Notes: generated from the sequence alone by a model not told the origin. A stretch of 64,000 nt of DNA from Branchinecta lynchi (GCA_023053575.1 JAKZAP010000009.1:12629869-12693868); one strand, 5' to 3'; shown: positions 22,888 through 34,347, counted from the first letter of the stretch. Translations and numbers: made by a program.

Positions 22888-23095
22888 ACAGAATGACTTA
22901 TTCTTTCGGATTTGTTGGTACCTCTATGCACCTGTCCCTGTAAACATTGACAAACTACAAAGGTTTTCTATTGCTGAAAAATAAACAAATACAGAATGAC
23001 TGATTCTTTCGGATTTTTTGTTACCTCTATGTACCTGTCCCTCTAAACATTGACAAACTACAAAGGTATTCCATTGCTGAAAAACAAACAGAGTT
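22888..23095 (+). repeat. tandem duplication, about 100-bp unit, Ki-67 intron 10
   Basis: AATACAGAATGACTNATTCTTTCGG...CCTGTCCCTNTAAACATTGAC...CAAAGG occurs twice back to back (from about 22888 and about 22988) with few differences. Confidence 0.75.
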
Positions 23096-23287
23096 TAGGA
23101 ATGGGTTTTAATAACCGGAAACCATGGCGAGGAGACGATCTTTTGTCCTTTTAAAGTTAAACTGAATGCAAACAAAGCAACTTTTAACTCCTGAAACAAG
23201 TTTGAAATTCAACAAATGAAGCCGAAGGTCGCCGGTTCAAATAATACTCGAGGAGCATTTTTGTCGTTCAGTTCACTTGTGAGTAGC

Positions 23288-23580
23288 AGGGTTCCACCCT
23301 ACTTACTGTAGTTACTACTCATGACGTTAAGAATTCTGGCTTTTTTCCATTAAGGCTGGAACGATTTTCCTATTTTCCAGTAGATTATCATGCCACGGGT
23401 GAATCCGACAAATCATGTTACAGAGATGCGTAGTTACCCCGCTTACTACGCTCCCCGGCATGGTAAGCACATAATTACTATTTCGAGAAGGTTGGGACGG
23501 TCAGCGTAGTAACTTCTATCGACGAAGTAACGAAAGTAGTAACTAATAGTTACTATGCTCAGGATCAACACTTTTGGCCT
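23288..23580 (+). mobile_element. Harbinger-like MITE, partial copy, Ki-67 intron 10
   Basis: GGGTTCCACCCTACTTACTGTAG through the GGCATGGTAAGCA block to AGTAACTAATAGTTACTATG is collinear with the intact family at 40314, but the right terminal GTGGAACACGCTC is missing. Confidence 0.65.
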
Positions 23581-24259
23581 TACTTGCGGAGCATCCAAGG
23601 AGAATCTCCCTCGTCCTACCAGAAAGGAGCCTTTCTCCAATTTACCGTACGTGCAAAATTTATTAGATTTATAATGTTATTTATGACCGTTGTAGCCCTA
23701 TATGCGTAGGTCTATTATGATTTATGCGTGTGCTCGTAAGTTGTATCCATGACTATACCAAACAAATTTGGCGTGAGCCATGATAAATTTTTGGTGAATA
23801 AAAAGATTATCTATCTACCTAATTTGCTTTTGTAATGCCCCAAAACTGACTAGGTCCATTGCAAGCCCTAACTCCTTGAATTGCTACTACGCTTTCTGTG
23901 GTGCCGGCAGTTTGGTTTAGGGCGAGGGTTAGTGCGTTTCGAAGTAAGACAAGCCAAAAGTCCACCTAGCTGCAAATGGGTACCTAGTGGAATCTCGCGT
24001 CTTTTTTATGTTAATTATTGAAGTTTAGTGCATTAATTTGTTACAATTCTTGTTCTTGTGTAATTACTGAATTTTTGACTATATAAAAGCGCAATTGTAT
24101 ATAGTTACGTTTGATGAGAGAACAAATATTCGTTTTTTTGTTAATACCGTAAGGAGTGTTTTTCCGATTAATAAAGATTGATTGATTGATAATCAATCAC
24201 CGCACTCCTGACCTACGGCAGAGTATCAAGAGATGTGCACCTCCACTACGCGAACCCTA

Positions 24260-24272
24260 CCCCCCCCCCCCC
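24260..24272 (-). other. 13-G tract just inside intron 10
   Basis: On the coding strand a run of 13 G lies about 25 bases downstream of the exon 10 donor. G runs near 5' splice sites are known binding places for hnRNP H/F proteins; a role here is inference. Confidence 0.6.
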
Positions 24273-24296
24273 GAACAACCCTGAATACAATCGTAC

Positions 24297-26513
24297 CTTC
24301 TTTGGTTTCAATTGTAGCTTCTTCTGTCTTCGCAAGTTCGTCCTTTTTCGGCACTTTCTTAGCGCCCTTTTTGTCGGCATCACGTTCAACAGCAGGCTCT
24401 TCGACTTCTTTTCTTCCTCGTCTCGTCGCGGGCGCCACTTCGACCGCGGGTTCGGCTGCTTTGCCACGGCCTCTCTTCACAAGTGGTTCGTCGTCTTTTT
24501 TGTCACTGGGCTCTGGTCCACTGATTTCTTGCTTTTTGGCACCTTTTTCTTGCGCGGATTCTACTTGAGTCTTGCCACGTCCCCTTTTAGGAGGCGCTTG
24601 TTCAACCACTTCGGGCTCTGTTGCTCGAGCCCTGCTGACTCGAGGTGGAAGCGGGACTACGGTTTCTTGAGCGGCTGGTAGTTCTTTACCTTTTTCTTGC
24701 TTTCCGACACCTTTTTCTTGCGCGGGTTCTACTTGTGTCTTGCCACGTCCCCTTTTAGGAGGCGCTTGTTCAACCACTTCCGGCTCTGTTGCGCGAGCCC
24801 TGCTGACTCGAGGTGGAAGCGGGACTACGGTTTCTTGAGCGGCTGGTAGTTCTTTACCTTTTTCTTGCTTTCCGACACCTTTTTCTTGCGCGGGTTCTAC
24901 TTGTTCAACTACTGTCTTGCCACGTCCCCTTCGAGGTTCCGGTTCTGGGGCATTCTTCCTTCCGCTCTTAGCTGCTGACTGGGCTGAATTTTCTTGGGAG
25001 GGCGCAATGGGTGGGATTTCTTCCGCGTGAGCCTTTCCGCGCCCCTTTTTAGGAGGCGCTACGTCGGTGGGTTCCAGTTCTGCGGCTTTCTTCCCGCGTC
25101 CGTTTTTAAGAGTCGCTACGTCGGTTGGTTCCAGTTCTGCGGCTTTCTTCCCACGTCCGCTTTTAAGAGGCGCTACGTCGGTGGGTTCCAGTTCTGCGGC
25201 TTTCTTCCCACGTCTGTTTTTAGGAGGCGCTACGTCGGTGGGTTCCAGTTCTGCGGCTTTCTTCCCACGTCTGTTTTTAGGAGGCGCTACGTCGGTGGGT
25301 TCCGGTTCTGCGGCTTTCTTCTTCCCGCTCTCAACTTCCGACTCAGTTAAATTATCCCGGGCGGGCACAACTGCCTGGCTTGGTGGGATGTCTGCCGCGG
25401 ACGCCTTAGCACGCCCTCTTTTAGGAGGCGCTACGTCGGTAGGTTCCGGTTCTAGGGCTTTCTTCTTCAAGCTCTTAGCTTCAGACTGAGCCAAATTATC
25501 CCGGGCGGGCACAACTGCCTGGCTTGATGGGGTGTCTGCCGCGGACGCCTTAGCACGCCCTCTTTTAGGAGGCGCTTCTTCAACCGTGGCTGGCAGTTGT
25601 TTGACAAGCGCCTTAGCACGCCCCCTTCTAGATGGTGTTACATCTATGGGTTCCGGTTCTGCGGCTTTCTTCTTTCCTCTCTTAGCTTCTGACCGGGCTG
25701 AACTTTCTTGGGAGGGCGCAATGGGCGGGGTTTCTTCCGTGGGAGCTTTAGCACGCCCCCTTCTTGGAGGTGCTACATCTGTGGGTTCTGCGGCTTTTTT
25801 CTTTTCGCTCTTCGCTTCTGACTTGGCTGAATTTTCCGGGGTTGACGCAATCGCTTGAACTACAAGGATCTGATTTCCCTCTGCAAGAGCTGAAGCCTTT
25901 TCAGACAGACGCCCTCTTGAGACACGAGGTGGGCGCCCAGTTCTTTCAGCTGAGGAACTCTTCTTATCGGCTTTAGTATGTCTCCCAATTGGGGCTTTGT
26001 CTTCAGATCCACTGGAACTGCTCGAAGACACCCCAACAAACGCTACCTTTCTTCTAGGTGGTCTTATAGCGGTTTTGCTTTCAGGGTCCACGCATTCACT
26101 AAGTGAAGGAAGCGGGAGGCACTGCACGACGGGCGATAAGACAGCTGGAGGCGCCGCAAGAGGTTTCTTGGGGGAAGGGGGAGGCGCTACTTTCTCATCT
26201 GTCGGGTGAGGAGCCTTTACTGGCTGTCCAGCCTTTTTTCTGCTTTCTCTGAGCGACGAGTCACCACCCTTGGTCGCATTAACTGAGGCAATAGAGGCAC
26301 CCCTTCTGGTGGCACGGACGGGTGCAGGCGCGCTATCCTCAGGTTCAACGGCTTCCGGCTTCTTTTTCGGCCGGTCTGGTGACTTTTCAGGAGATTTTGA
26401 GTCCTTTAAATCTACTAGCGTTCCTGGCGACGCAAGGGTGGGTTTTCGGGTCAAGGAGGTCCTGTCTGGTCGAAGTGTCCCGCTGATACTTCCGTTCAGC
26501 TCGTCGGCAAGGT
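24297..26513 (-). CDS. MKI67: Ki-67 homologue exon 10: Lys/Pro-rich KRGR repeat region
   Basis: A 2217-nt exon for residues 1543-2281 plus one base. Acceptor TTTCTAG|AC, donor AAAGAAG|GTACGA. Extremely hydrophilic (Lys, Glu, Pro, Ala), with about fifteen (K/R)RGR(A/G)K-like motifs resembling AT-hook cores, spaced by acidic Pro-rich linkers. It contains two internal tandem repeats: a 57-bp (19-residue) unit around 25050-25320 and a 168-bp (56-residue) unit around 24549-24890. KVAF (residues 1698-1701, after IRPPRR) fits the RVxF PP1-docking consensus. I end the exon at the donor because read-through goes into a 13-G tract and stops soon after, while the donor phase fits exon 11 exactly. Confidence 0.87.
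24549..24900 (-). repeat. MKI67: 168-bp coding tandem repeat (56-aa unit, 2 full plus partial)
   Basis: The marker CTTGCGCGG recurs at 24549, 24717 and 24885, an exact 168-bp period. Each unit contains PPKRGRGKTQVE, AQEKGVGKQEKGK and LPPRVSRARATEPEVVEQA. The copies are nearly identical, and the period again preserves frame. Confidence 0.93.
25050..25320 (-). repeat. MKI67: 57-bp coding minisatellite (19-aa unit, about 5 copies)
   Basis: Unit landmarks (the CGCTACGTCGG stretch on the plus strand) begin at 25057, 25114, 25171, 25228 and about 25285, an exact 57-bp period. The unit encodes KKAAELEPTDVAPPKNRRG with few differences between copies, indicating recent expansion or homogenisation. 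The period is a multiple of three, so copy-number change keeps the frame. Confidence 0.93.
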
Positions 26514-26699
26514 CTAGAAAGAAAAGTCGAGTCGTCAATACTTGCTATTTTTCCCGCACTTCATTAAATGAAAACTGGAGAAGTAGAAATGCCGTACGTA
26601 AAATAGAGAAAAATGAAATAAATATAATAAGTAATATTTATAAGCGCACGCTTCCAATTGGCTACATGTAAAACATGTTGCAAGTGCTCTCTAAAAAGT

Positions 26700-29600
26700 C
26701 AAGGGGGGGGGGGAGGGATATTTTACTTTTCGTTCCTAGCCGTTTACTGCTATCCCACAGAGGCTGTTGCTCAAAATAACAGTTTCTGATATCATTGTGT
26801 CAAACAAGTCTAATTCCTGTTTGTGGCTTGAAATTTGACCTGAAGCTCAAATTTATTTATTAGACAATTTATTTACGTCGTACCCATGATAGCAACTCAT
26901 GCTACTTCAGTAGTATTTTCAACCATTCTCGAGATTCAACACTTCATAAGTGTATCCTATCTCCTCTACTGGCACTACGCTGATTATCACGCTTGCCACG
27001 TCGGTTCTCTATCTCTGATCGGATGAATGAAAATATATTTCATTTAAACTCCGGACCGGATCCGACTACTGCGGTGTGTGTGTGGGGGGGGGGGGGCACC
27101 GGCTATCTTGCGGCCGGCTTAGAGTGGAGGGATCGGGAAGGAAGGTAGGCTACTTGGCAAACGGCAAGAGCACACGTCCTTGATTTTCTATTAGCAGGTC
27201 GGGCCCAGATCCGGCTACTGTGGGGGATGGGAGGAGGGGGGGGGGGTGATCTTGTGGCAGTAAGGGTAGGCGACTTCAATATATGCTGGGACGATGAAAC
27301 TTGTCAGTGTATTAAGGATCTGAACAGATAGTAATTTCCCTGATCCGACGATCCAAGACGAGTGGAAGGAGGGTAAATCGGGAATCAAGCATAGCTTGCA
27401 AACCAGATGGCCGATCTGGATGAAACTCAATAACTGGCAAGAGAACGTATCCGAGATGTTACGTTTAAGGTCTGGACTGGACGTTTTCATCTTTCCCAAG
27501 GGCGGTTGTGCCTCTAGGGGTTTGCTCAGAAAATAGGCCTAACCCCTCTTGAAGGAGTTATATCATAAGCATTCTAGCACTTGCATCGTCTAGAACCCCC
27601 CCCCCCCCCCCCCCCCCACCCAAGACCCAAGACGAAGCCACGACTCGATCCGACCGCTGGGTCATCTAATAGCGGTGCGGGTCAGAAGCACCCGATATGG
27701 GGAGGATGGAATCATAGTTTGACACTCTCAAATTTTCCATAACCTGGCTTTGTTTTTTTTGCTTATAACTCAGTCATACAGAACTGTAACAAAAACCAAC
27801 TGGGAAAGTTGTGTTTACAAAATTTCTTATAATTTTAAGACTTCTCCTTCTACCATTTGCTGACTTGAAAGATCTTACAGAGAAGTGGATCTAACAAAAT
27901 GTTTTTATTGTAGCAGGCATATGGAAAATGTGTAAAAAAATTAAACTAATTACTTGCATTATCGATTTCTTTAAGTATTGCGTTTTCTGATTTTTCTTGT
28001 TAATTCCAGTAAGTCCGAAGAATTAAGGATGCAAAGTAGATCACAATAAACAAACGCCGTAAATTATAATAAATTCGTTATAGTGATTTCTTGAAGATTC
28101 TGCAATTGAGCTAAATAAAATTCAGCTTCCGAGACCAAAAAATGTCAAACTGGCCGATGATGTCTTCGTCCGACATATCTAAACGTCCACAGGGTGATAT
28201 ACTTAGCTGTTTTAATCCTCTTACACGCCCTCGACCTTCTCGAAGGTGCTAGTAATCTTTTGACCAGCGACAGGAGATCAATGAATAGTTAATTAGCAAT
28301 GGCAAATTGGCGTTCAGGAGTGAACTGTGTTCAAGTAATTCGTGGATAACGTTGGCTACCGTGAGGATTTTGGGGAAAACAAAGGTAACAGTGTGTTCGT
28401 AAAAATCCCACCCATCGAAAAATGATGAGTGTGTCCCATCTTCTCGGCCCACATAAATCAAAAACTTTAAAGTGTACACCTCAATCATACTGCAAACTTA
28501 TTTTTGGTGAAACGACATATTACGTCTTCTACAAGGGCCCATAATTATTTGTGCATCAAATAGTTTGTGCGTGCGATGTGATGTAAAACCAATGAAAATG
28601 AAAGAAGAATGTCATTTTTGCAGACATATATATAAATATTATTATGTGTCTATGTATTCGGATTTATCGGATCTGCTCGTAGCAGCCTAGTAGCCCCTTC
28701 GTCACAGCTTCAGTAAAAACGGCGTATCATCGGTCATATGACAAAACCGCGCAGTTTCCACATTTTCACCAAGTAGTAAAGTATATCGCGTGACCTCATG
28801 TTGCTCTTATATAGCCAATAAAACCTATAAAGCTATGTTCAAATAGGTGTAACAAGCTGATAGCGCTGGATTTCCATCCCGCGCATTCCGAATTTGTCTT
28901 CTCAGCCGGGCTCTGGACATTTGTTATTTAGTTTGTAATTAAAAAGGACCTGAACCTGAACCTGGACGCGATGTGTACGTCTTAATACACACCCCTGTTC
29001 AAATTTAAGTGAAACGGTTCACATCAGTACAGCGTGCGGTATTGCCACGCTGATACAGTTTGTCCGAGCTTCTATGAAGCTCAGACAAACTGTCTTTAGT
29101 ACTACTTGAACTCACGGATGGACAACATTGGTCCTTGAACTAACAATAAGCAGTCGTAACAGAACAAAACGTGTTCATTTGAAGAACAAATTTTTCTTCA
29201 GCTTCCAACAAAGTAGAAATTTAGTGCTTCCCGTGGCAACCCTGACGACACTGCTCCTTTCCCCGGCCCGCTGGCAGAACCATCCAAGTGATCTGATTGG
29301 CTCTGCATAAGGGAAAATAGAGCACGGCTCCATTCTCTTATTCACCTTTTTACAGCGCGCCCCCAGGAAAAGAGGAATCTCTAATAAACCTTTTACGCCT
29401 TAATACGCCTTATAAGACCTAATTGAAGAATGCTTAAGAAGGATCATATTCTCTATAGATATGCGCGTATCTAACCTTTGAAAATGCGCGAATGTTTGTA
29501 TAACATATGTTGACGCAAAGTCCAGTAGAGGTATGCATATGTGAACGTTTTTTGACTTCAGACTTTGCCATTTTCATGCACTTGCTGTGTCTAGAGCTAA

Positions 29601-29830
29601 CTATGCCAAAGTAGGTAAGAAGAGCAGCTGAAAACACCTATACAGGTGTTTTGAATCTTCATAAGCCCGCAAAACTGCAGTGTTCACATTAAAGTATAAC
29701 TGTTCACATAAGCATAACTCTACTGTAACAACGTGTGCATAATCTGCATCTGTGTCCATGTTGCTTTAATAATTGTCTGATTATTATAAGTTTGCTCGAA
29801 AGGGTATGTAGCAACACTATATTCGATTAC
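26700..29830. other. Ki-67 intron 9, left part: degenerate repeats and G/C runs
   Basis: G or C runs at 26704, 27085, 27237 and 27597 sit within a family resembling 14800-15300 and 58620-59300 (27030-27700). The rest (27700-29830) is AT-rich and mostly featureless. No exon recognised. Confidence 0.4.
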
Positions 29831-29836
29831 AATGTT

Positions 29837-31590
29837 TTTGGGATCCGAAAACGTAAGTGGAGGGATACCTATGACATCGCAAAAGTTGTCTGTCTGTCCG
29901 TCCGTCCGTCTGTCAGCACGATAACTCTCAAAGGCAATGAGATATTTTGATGAAACTTGGTGTGAGTGTTATTCACGTCAAGGGAAAGGTCAAGTTAGTA
30001 GATGGGTCCAATAGCTGCATATTTAGGGGAGGGGGAGGGGTTTCAAATTAAGGGGCGACAAAATTATTTTTTAAAAGCTGATGAGATAGTCGATTCAGGG
30101 GTGAGACGACATGCTGAACACGAATATGAAAACCATTTTCTCGCCGGACAAGTAGTTCACCCGGAATCCGGCCAAAACCGGAAAGTTTGCTTAAAGTAAA
30201 AGTTTTATCTGAAGTTGATTAGATGTCCGATTTATGGGTAAGAAGACATGCTGAATCCGAATATGAAAATGATTTCTTGTCGGACAAGTAGATCACCGGG
30301 AATCCGACCAGAACCGGAAAATTTGTCAAAAATAAAAGTTTAATCTGAAGTTGATTAGAGGTTCGATTTCAGGATAGGGAAACATGCTGAATCTGAATAT
30401 GAGAACGATTTTCTCGTCGGACAAGTAGATCGCTCGGAATCTGGCCAAAACCGGAAAATTTGTTGAAAGTAAAAGTTTTATATGAATTTCATTAGGTGTT
30501 CGATTACGGGTAAAAAGACACGCTGAATTCGTGTATGACAATCATTTTCTACTGGGACACACAGTTCGCCGCGAATCCGGCTGAAACCGGAAATTTGGCA
30601 GAAGTAAGGCAGGAACTTCCGCCAAAGTAGATATGACGCAGACTATAGGTGTAAACACACATGGTGAATCCATATTTGAACTTGGTCTTCTCAGATTATT
30701 GCCATTTGCCTTAATCTGTTTCTCAAGGAGTCTGGCGAAGACTGGACCTCTATAAGACCCGATTGTCTGGATCAAATATTAAATTTTTGGGATCACATCG
30801 AAACCTTTGGTCTTGTTCATCGTGCAACGTTTTTGGCTGTAACGGTATTCGATTTCAATGTTTTTCATCGTACAACGTCTTTGGGCGTGACACTTTTTTT
30901 GTATGCACAACGGAGCGCGTTAGAAAAAACGTTTTTATTTCTACAACGCTTTTTCTACAACGCTATAACGTAATACAACGTTTTCTTGGACACAACATTT
31001 TTGGCGCAGTAAACGTTTTTTTTTACGGTTTAACGTTTTTGCTACACAAAAACTCCTCTCGTCCTAGATCCGTTGTAGAAAATCAAAATAAAAATTCGAA
31101 CGCGCTCCGCTGTGCATAAAAAAAGTGGTTGTCTACCTGCTGACAGTGTACTTGTCCGACGAGAAAAAGGTTTCACCATCGTGTTCAGTATGTCTTCCTA
31201 CCCCCGAATCGAACATCTAATAAACTTCAAATAAAACTTTTAGTTTTAGCAGACTTTCCGGTTTTGGCCGGATTCCGGGCTAACTACTTAAATTGTCTGG
31301 CAAAAAAATGGTTCAGCATGTTTTCATTACCCAATAATCGACTATCACATTATCTGTTTAAAAATATTTTATTTGCCCCTTGATTTAACCCCCCATTCCC
31401 CACCCCTAAATGTAGGGCTACAGAGCCCATCTACGAACTTGACCTTACCCTTGACCCAATGAATCCTAACACCAAGTTCCATCAAAATATCTCATTCCCT
31501 TCGAGAGTTGTCGTGCTCACAGACAGACGGATAGACGGACATTGCGATGTCATACTAATCCCGCCACTTACGTTTTCGGATCCCAGAAAT
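29837..31590 (+). mobile_element. foldback-like element C, two arms, Ki-67 intron 9
   Basis: Left end TTTTGGGATCCGAAAACGTAAG with a CCGT/CTGT run at 29890-29915; right end GACAGACGGATAGACGG then CCACTTACGTTTTCGGATCCCA. Arms of GGTAAGAAGACATGCTGA / CCGGAATCCGGCC units face each other across about 30780-31130. The centre carries an unrelated run of AACGTTTTT words (30825-31060). Confidence 0.75.
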
Positions 31591-31722
31591 GGGATGATGA
31601 GCCTGTGGTTCGTTGATTTGTCATTTGATTAGACTCGAGGTTTATGTGTGGTATGTGATAGTTAGTATGTGTGTTTCCCTAAGCATATGGCTATGGTTGG
31701 AGTAAATAAATAAATTATTTAC

Positions 31723-32364
31723 CTTGAGCAGGTGCTGATATGTCCCTCAGGCTTCCCCTCCTATTGGAATCAACCGGACTCAGGACCACTCTGACACTTT
31801 CCAAGTGTCGGATGAAACCCAACGGTGTACTAAACATTTCCGGAATCAAGGAAACATTCCCGGAATAATCCGGAGTCTTTGCCGGATGGAACAACTCTTT
31901 CAATCCTCTCACATTGGACAGATCCGCTTTGGGGGTGGAGTTCCGCATCACCCGTGCGACGCCTTGCGGGCTGGAGTAATCCGGTTCGGCCGGGGGGTGT
32001 ACGAGTTCTTTAAGTCCTCGAACATCCCTGTAGTCCGCTTTCGGCGTGGAATTCCGCAAGACCCGTTTTACGCCTAAGACATCAGTGAGATCGGAGTCTT
32101 TGGGAGGGTGAACAAGCTCTTTCAAGCCGCGGACATCTGAGTAATCTGCCTTCGGTGTCGAGTTTCTCATCACCCTCCTGACGCCCTCTACCTGGGTATA
32201 GTCAGCTTTTGGAGACACTTTAAATAACCGGTTGAGCCCAGTGACATTGGTATAGTCGGCAGCGGGGGTTCCCCGACGGGTTCTGGGTGGTTCCTCGGTG
32301 GCTGGGGTGGGTGGGTGGACTTCGAGACTGGCGTCAGTGCCAGCAGAGCTTATATCTGACGGAT
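31723..32364 (-). CDS. MKI67: Ki-67 homologue exon 9: compact Ki-67-type repeats
   Basis: Encodes residues 1329-1542 plus one base. Acceptor TGTTTCAG|AT, donor CAAG|GTAAAT. Residues 1363-1509 consist of eight short units of 16-19 residues. Two unit types alternate for most of the block: G-V-x-R-V-x-R-N-STPKA and D-V-R-GLKEL-(V/F)HPP. Human Ki-67 repeats contain the same pair inside each roughly 120-residue unit (GSKRRPQTPK followed by LEDLTGFKELFQTP). The last unit, LIPEMFSTP, resembles the human IAEMFKTP. This is strong evidence for orthology. The exon ends with basic sequence (DSNRRGSLRDI). Confidence 0.9.
31823..32263 (-). repeat. MKI67: Protein repeat block: eight 16-19-residue K167R-like units
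   Basis: Units as read: AADYTNVTGLNRLFKVSPK; ADYTQVEGVRRVMRNSTPK; ADYSDVRGLKELVHPPKDS; DLTDVLGVKRVLRNSTPK; ADYRDVRGLKELVHPPAEP; DYSSPQGVARVMRNSTPK; ADLSNVRGLKELFHPAKTP; DYSGNVSLIPEMFSTP. The core is D-(Y/L)-x-x-V-x-G-(L/V)-(K/R)-(E/R)-(L/V). Units 2, 4 and 6 carry STPK, a CDK-type site; units 3, 5 and 7 carry GLKEL. Confidence 0.9.
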
Positions 32365-32425
32365 CTGAAACAAGTTAGATATACTATGATGATGATCTTA
32401 TTTCAACCCGTCAAAATAAACACAA

Positions 32426-32736
32426 CCCAATGAAAATTTATCCCAAAATAGTAGTATGGAGCTGGACGAAAAAGTAGCATGCAAGGCCTTATGGTGGGGC
32501 CATAAACAGTTAATGGTGTTCTCTATTTTTATGAACAAAATGAACTGAACAAACTGATGCTACTACATGCTACTATAACAAGACTCGATGCTAGTGGAGC
32601 AAGGCGTTGTGCTACTGAATACTACTGCTTAGTGTGAGGCACATTAAATTAAAGTATTCTATACTACTGCATATCAATACATGCAACTTTTTCGTACAAC
32701 TACCATACAACTACACAGGCTACATTTTTCATCGGG
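32426..32736 (+). repeat. MITE with CCCGATGAAAA ends (copy 2), Ki-67 intron 8
   Basis: Collinear with 20325-20583 (GATGCTACT words, ATCAATACATGCAACTTTT, CATACAACTACACAGGCTAC), with about 60 extra bases near 32490-32560. Confidence 0.75.
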
Positions 32737-33418
32737 AAAGCAAGAAGGAAAATGAAGATTCTAGCTTCAGTATCTGATTTTGTAAATTTGAAAATTGCGG
32801 AGGAACCCCTACCCTTTCAACGACCCAATCAATGCAGCAAAAAAACAGCAGCCGTGTCCAAAATGATAATCCCAATACCAGCTTTAACTCTAAGCAACTT
32901 TCTCGAAGAAATTCACAAAATCAGTTATTTAGGCTAGAATATTCAGTTGTTTTTCCACAAGTTCATTTTTCACCTTGAGCCTGAAGAGGACTCTTGCCAA
33001 GAAGGACAGAAATCTCTAACCTGATTAGCAAGTACAACTCAAAAATCCAGTTTCACCCGTGGAGCAAAATTCTCAGAGTTTATGTGTATATGTATTTGAT
33101 CGTGTTCAGTTTTTAGTCAGTCAGAGAGTCTCAGTTTGTAATTGTCGATTTATTGTGTGCTTCCTATGAAAGTGTTACATTTTGCTTTTGTTTTGTTTTT
33201 CTTTTCGTTTTTGTACTCCGTCCTTTTTTTGTTTGAAATGAAATAAATAAATAGCTCTAATAAAATTTAGCCGACATATCCGTTATGCACTGTCAAACAT
33301 GTTTCGCAGTCACCTGGGCTGAAGGAATATTTAGAAAGCAAGAAGAATGATCAAAAATATAGAAAAACAAAAAAATGTAAGAACACAAAGGAGAAATAAC
33401 TTACAAAATGCAATGTTA

Positions 33419-33513
33419 AGTTGAGTAGTAAATAGTGCGAGGGGTCCTTTAACACAGACCTAATTATGCAGTGTGTTCAGTTAAAGGACCCCTCGCACTA
33501 TTTACTCTTCAAC
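33419..33513. repeat. strong hairpin, 26-bp perfect stem, Ki-67 intron 8
   Basis: AGTAAATAGTGCGAGGGGTC (from 33426, continuing CTTTAA) is answered by the exact reverse complement ending at 33505. Outer arms (AGTTGA) extend the stem to about 33 bp, with a loop of about 27 bases. It could be a minimal MITE or a small-RNA precursor. Confidence 0.8.
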
Positions 33514-33569
33514 TTACAATATTTTAAAATATTCGAATACTTTAAAACTAGGCTATGCTTTCAACAAAT

Positions 33570-33862
33570 AACCCCCGGTTTCGGCTGTTTTAAGCCTTTT
33601 TCGAGGCCCATTGATTTGTAGCAAAAACAGGGTAACAATTTACATAACCAGTTTTTCTGATGGAAAAACTTCGCGCAGACAACCGTTGACAGCGTGACAC
33701 ACATCGAAGGTAGCAAAACACGGCAAGTGAGAAAATCTGCGTGGGTTTGTTAGAGTGGTTTAAATGTACCGTACGAAACTGGGGTCTCCGGGTTTAGAAA
33801 TATGTGGAGTGGTTATAGAAGTAGGTTGCATTAGTATTATAGGTAAGACGGGTCCTTTAAAT
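33570..33862 (+). repeat. dispersed about 290-bp repeat (copy of 283-575), Ki-67 intron 8
   Basis: Collinear with 283-575; ends GACGGGTCCTTTAAATAG. No target duplication evident. Confidence 0.75.
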
Positions 33863-33942
33863 AGTAAAAAAAAATAAGTTGGCTTTTAAGTTAAACTTAG
33901 CTTCTTGTATCTATCGTACACGAACGCAGAGCAGTTTAACAC

Positions 33943-34222
33943 TAGGGAGTAGCGCCAAGACTATCCAGAACGTCCCTACTGAAACACAATCAGTCGCATA
34001 CCACCGCTGGCTCCGATAACTTCAGATTCTCAACACAGCAAAAAAAAAAAAGAAGAAGATATAACCTCTTATTTTTTCTCAATATGTGCAGACCGCCTCT
34101 TAGCTTTACTAGAAATTTTCTAACCCGCAAGTTTGTCTCCCTTTAAATGTCCAGGCGTAGTAGGTGGGGCTACAAGTAAGGCGCGTTTCTACTAGATCTT
34201 GGCACTACTACCTAGTGTTCTT
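33943..34222 (+). repeat. CTAGGGAGTAG-end element (related to 21003-21672)
   Basis: Left CACTAGGGAGTAGCGCCAAGA and right TCTTGGCACTACTACCTAGTG are inverted ends. The interior ATGTGCAGACCGC...TTTACT and CCCGCAAGTTTGT is shared with 21500-21575. Confidence 0.7.
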
Positions 34223-34347
34223 TTGGTCTTCACGAAAGAACTGAAGAGGATCCTTGCCAAGAAGGCACGAAAGAGTGAGCAACGGCGTCGTTTTCGTTAC
34301 TACTCCATCCCCCCACCCCGACAAAAAAACCGGTCTTCTGGACTTAC

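Noticed and set aside
24226..24296. In-frame extension of exon 10 through the G tract to a stop as the normal C-terminus
   Set aside because: It would translate a G13 homopolymer. The donor at 24296-24295 joins in phase to a basic terminal exon at 22413.
25067..25489. Long open frames on the plus strand opposite exon 10 (and at 51980-52888 opposite exon 3)
   Set aside because: They mirror low-complexity repeats of the minus-strand coding exons, have no domain resemblance, and the minus-strand reading is clearly Ki-67.
28249..28488. 79-residue minus-strand open frame
   Set aside because: No recognisable family, no acceptor or donor in a useful phase relative to the Ki-67 model, and no other support.
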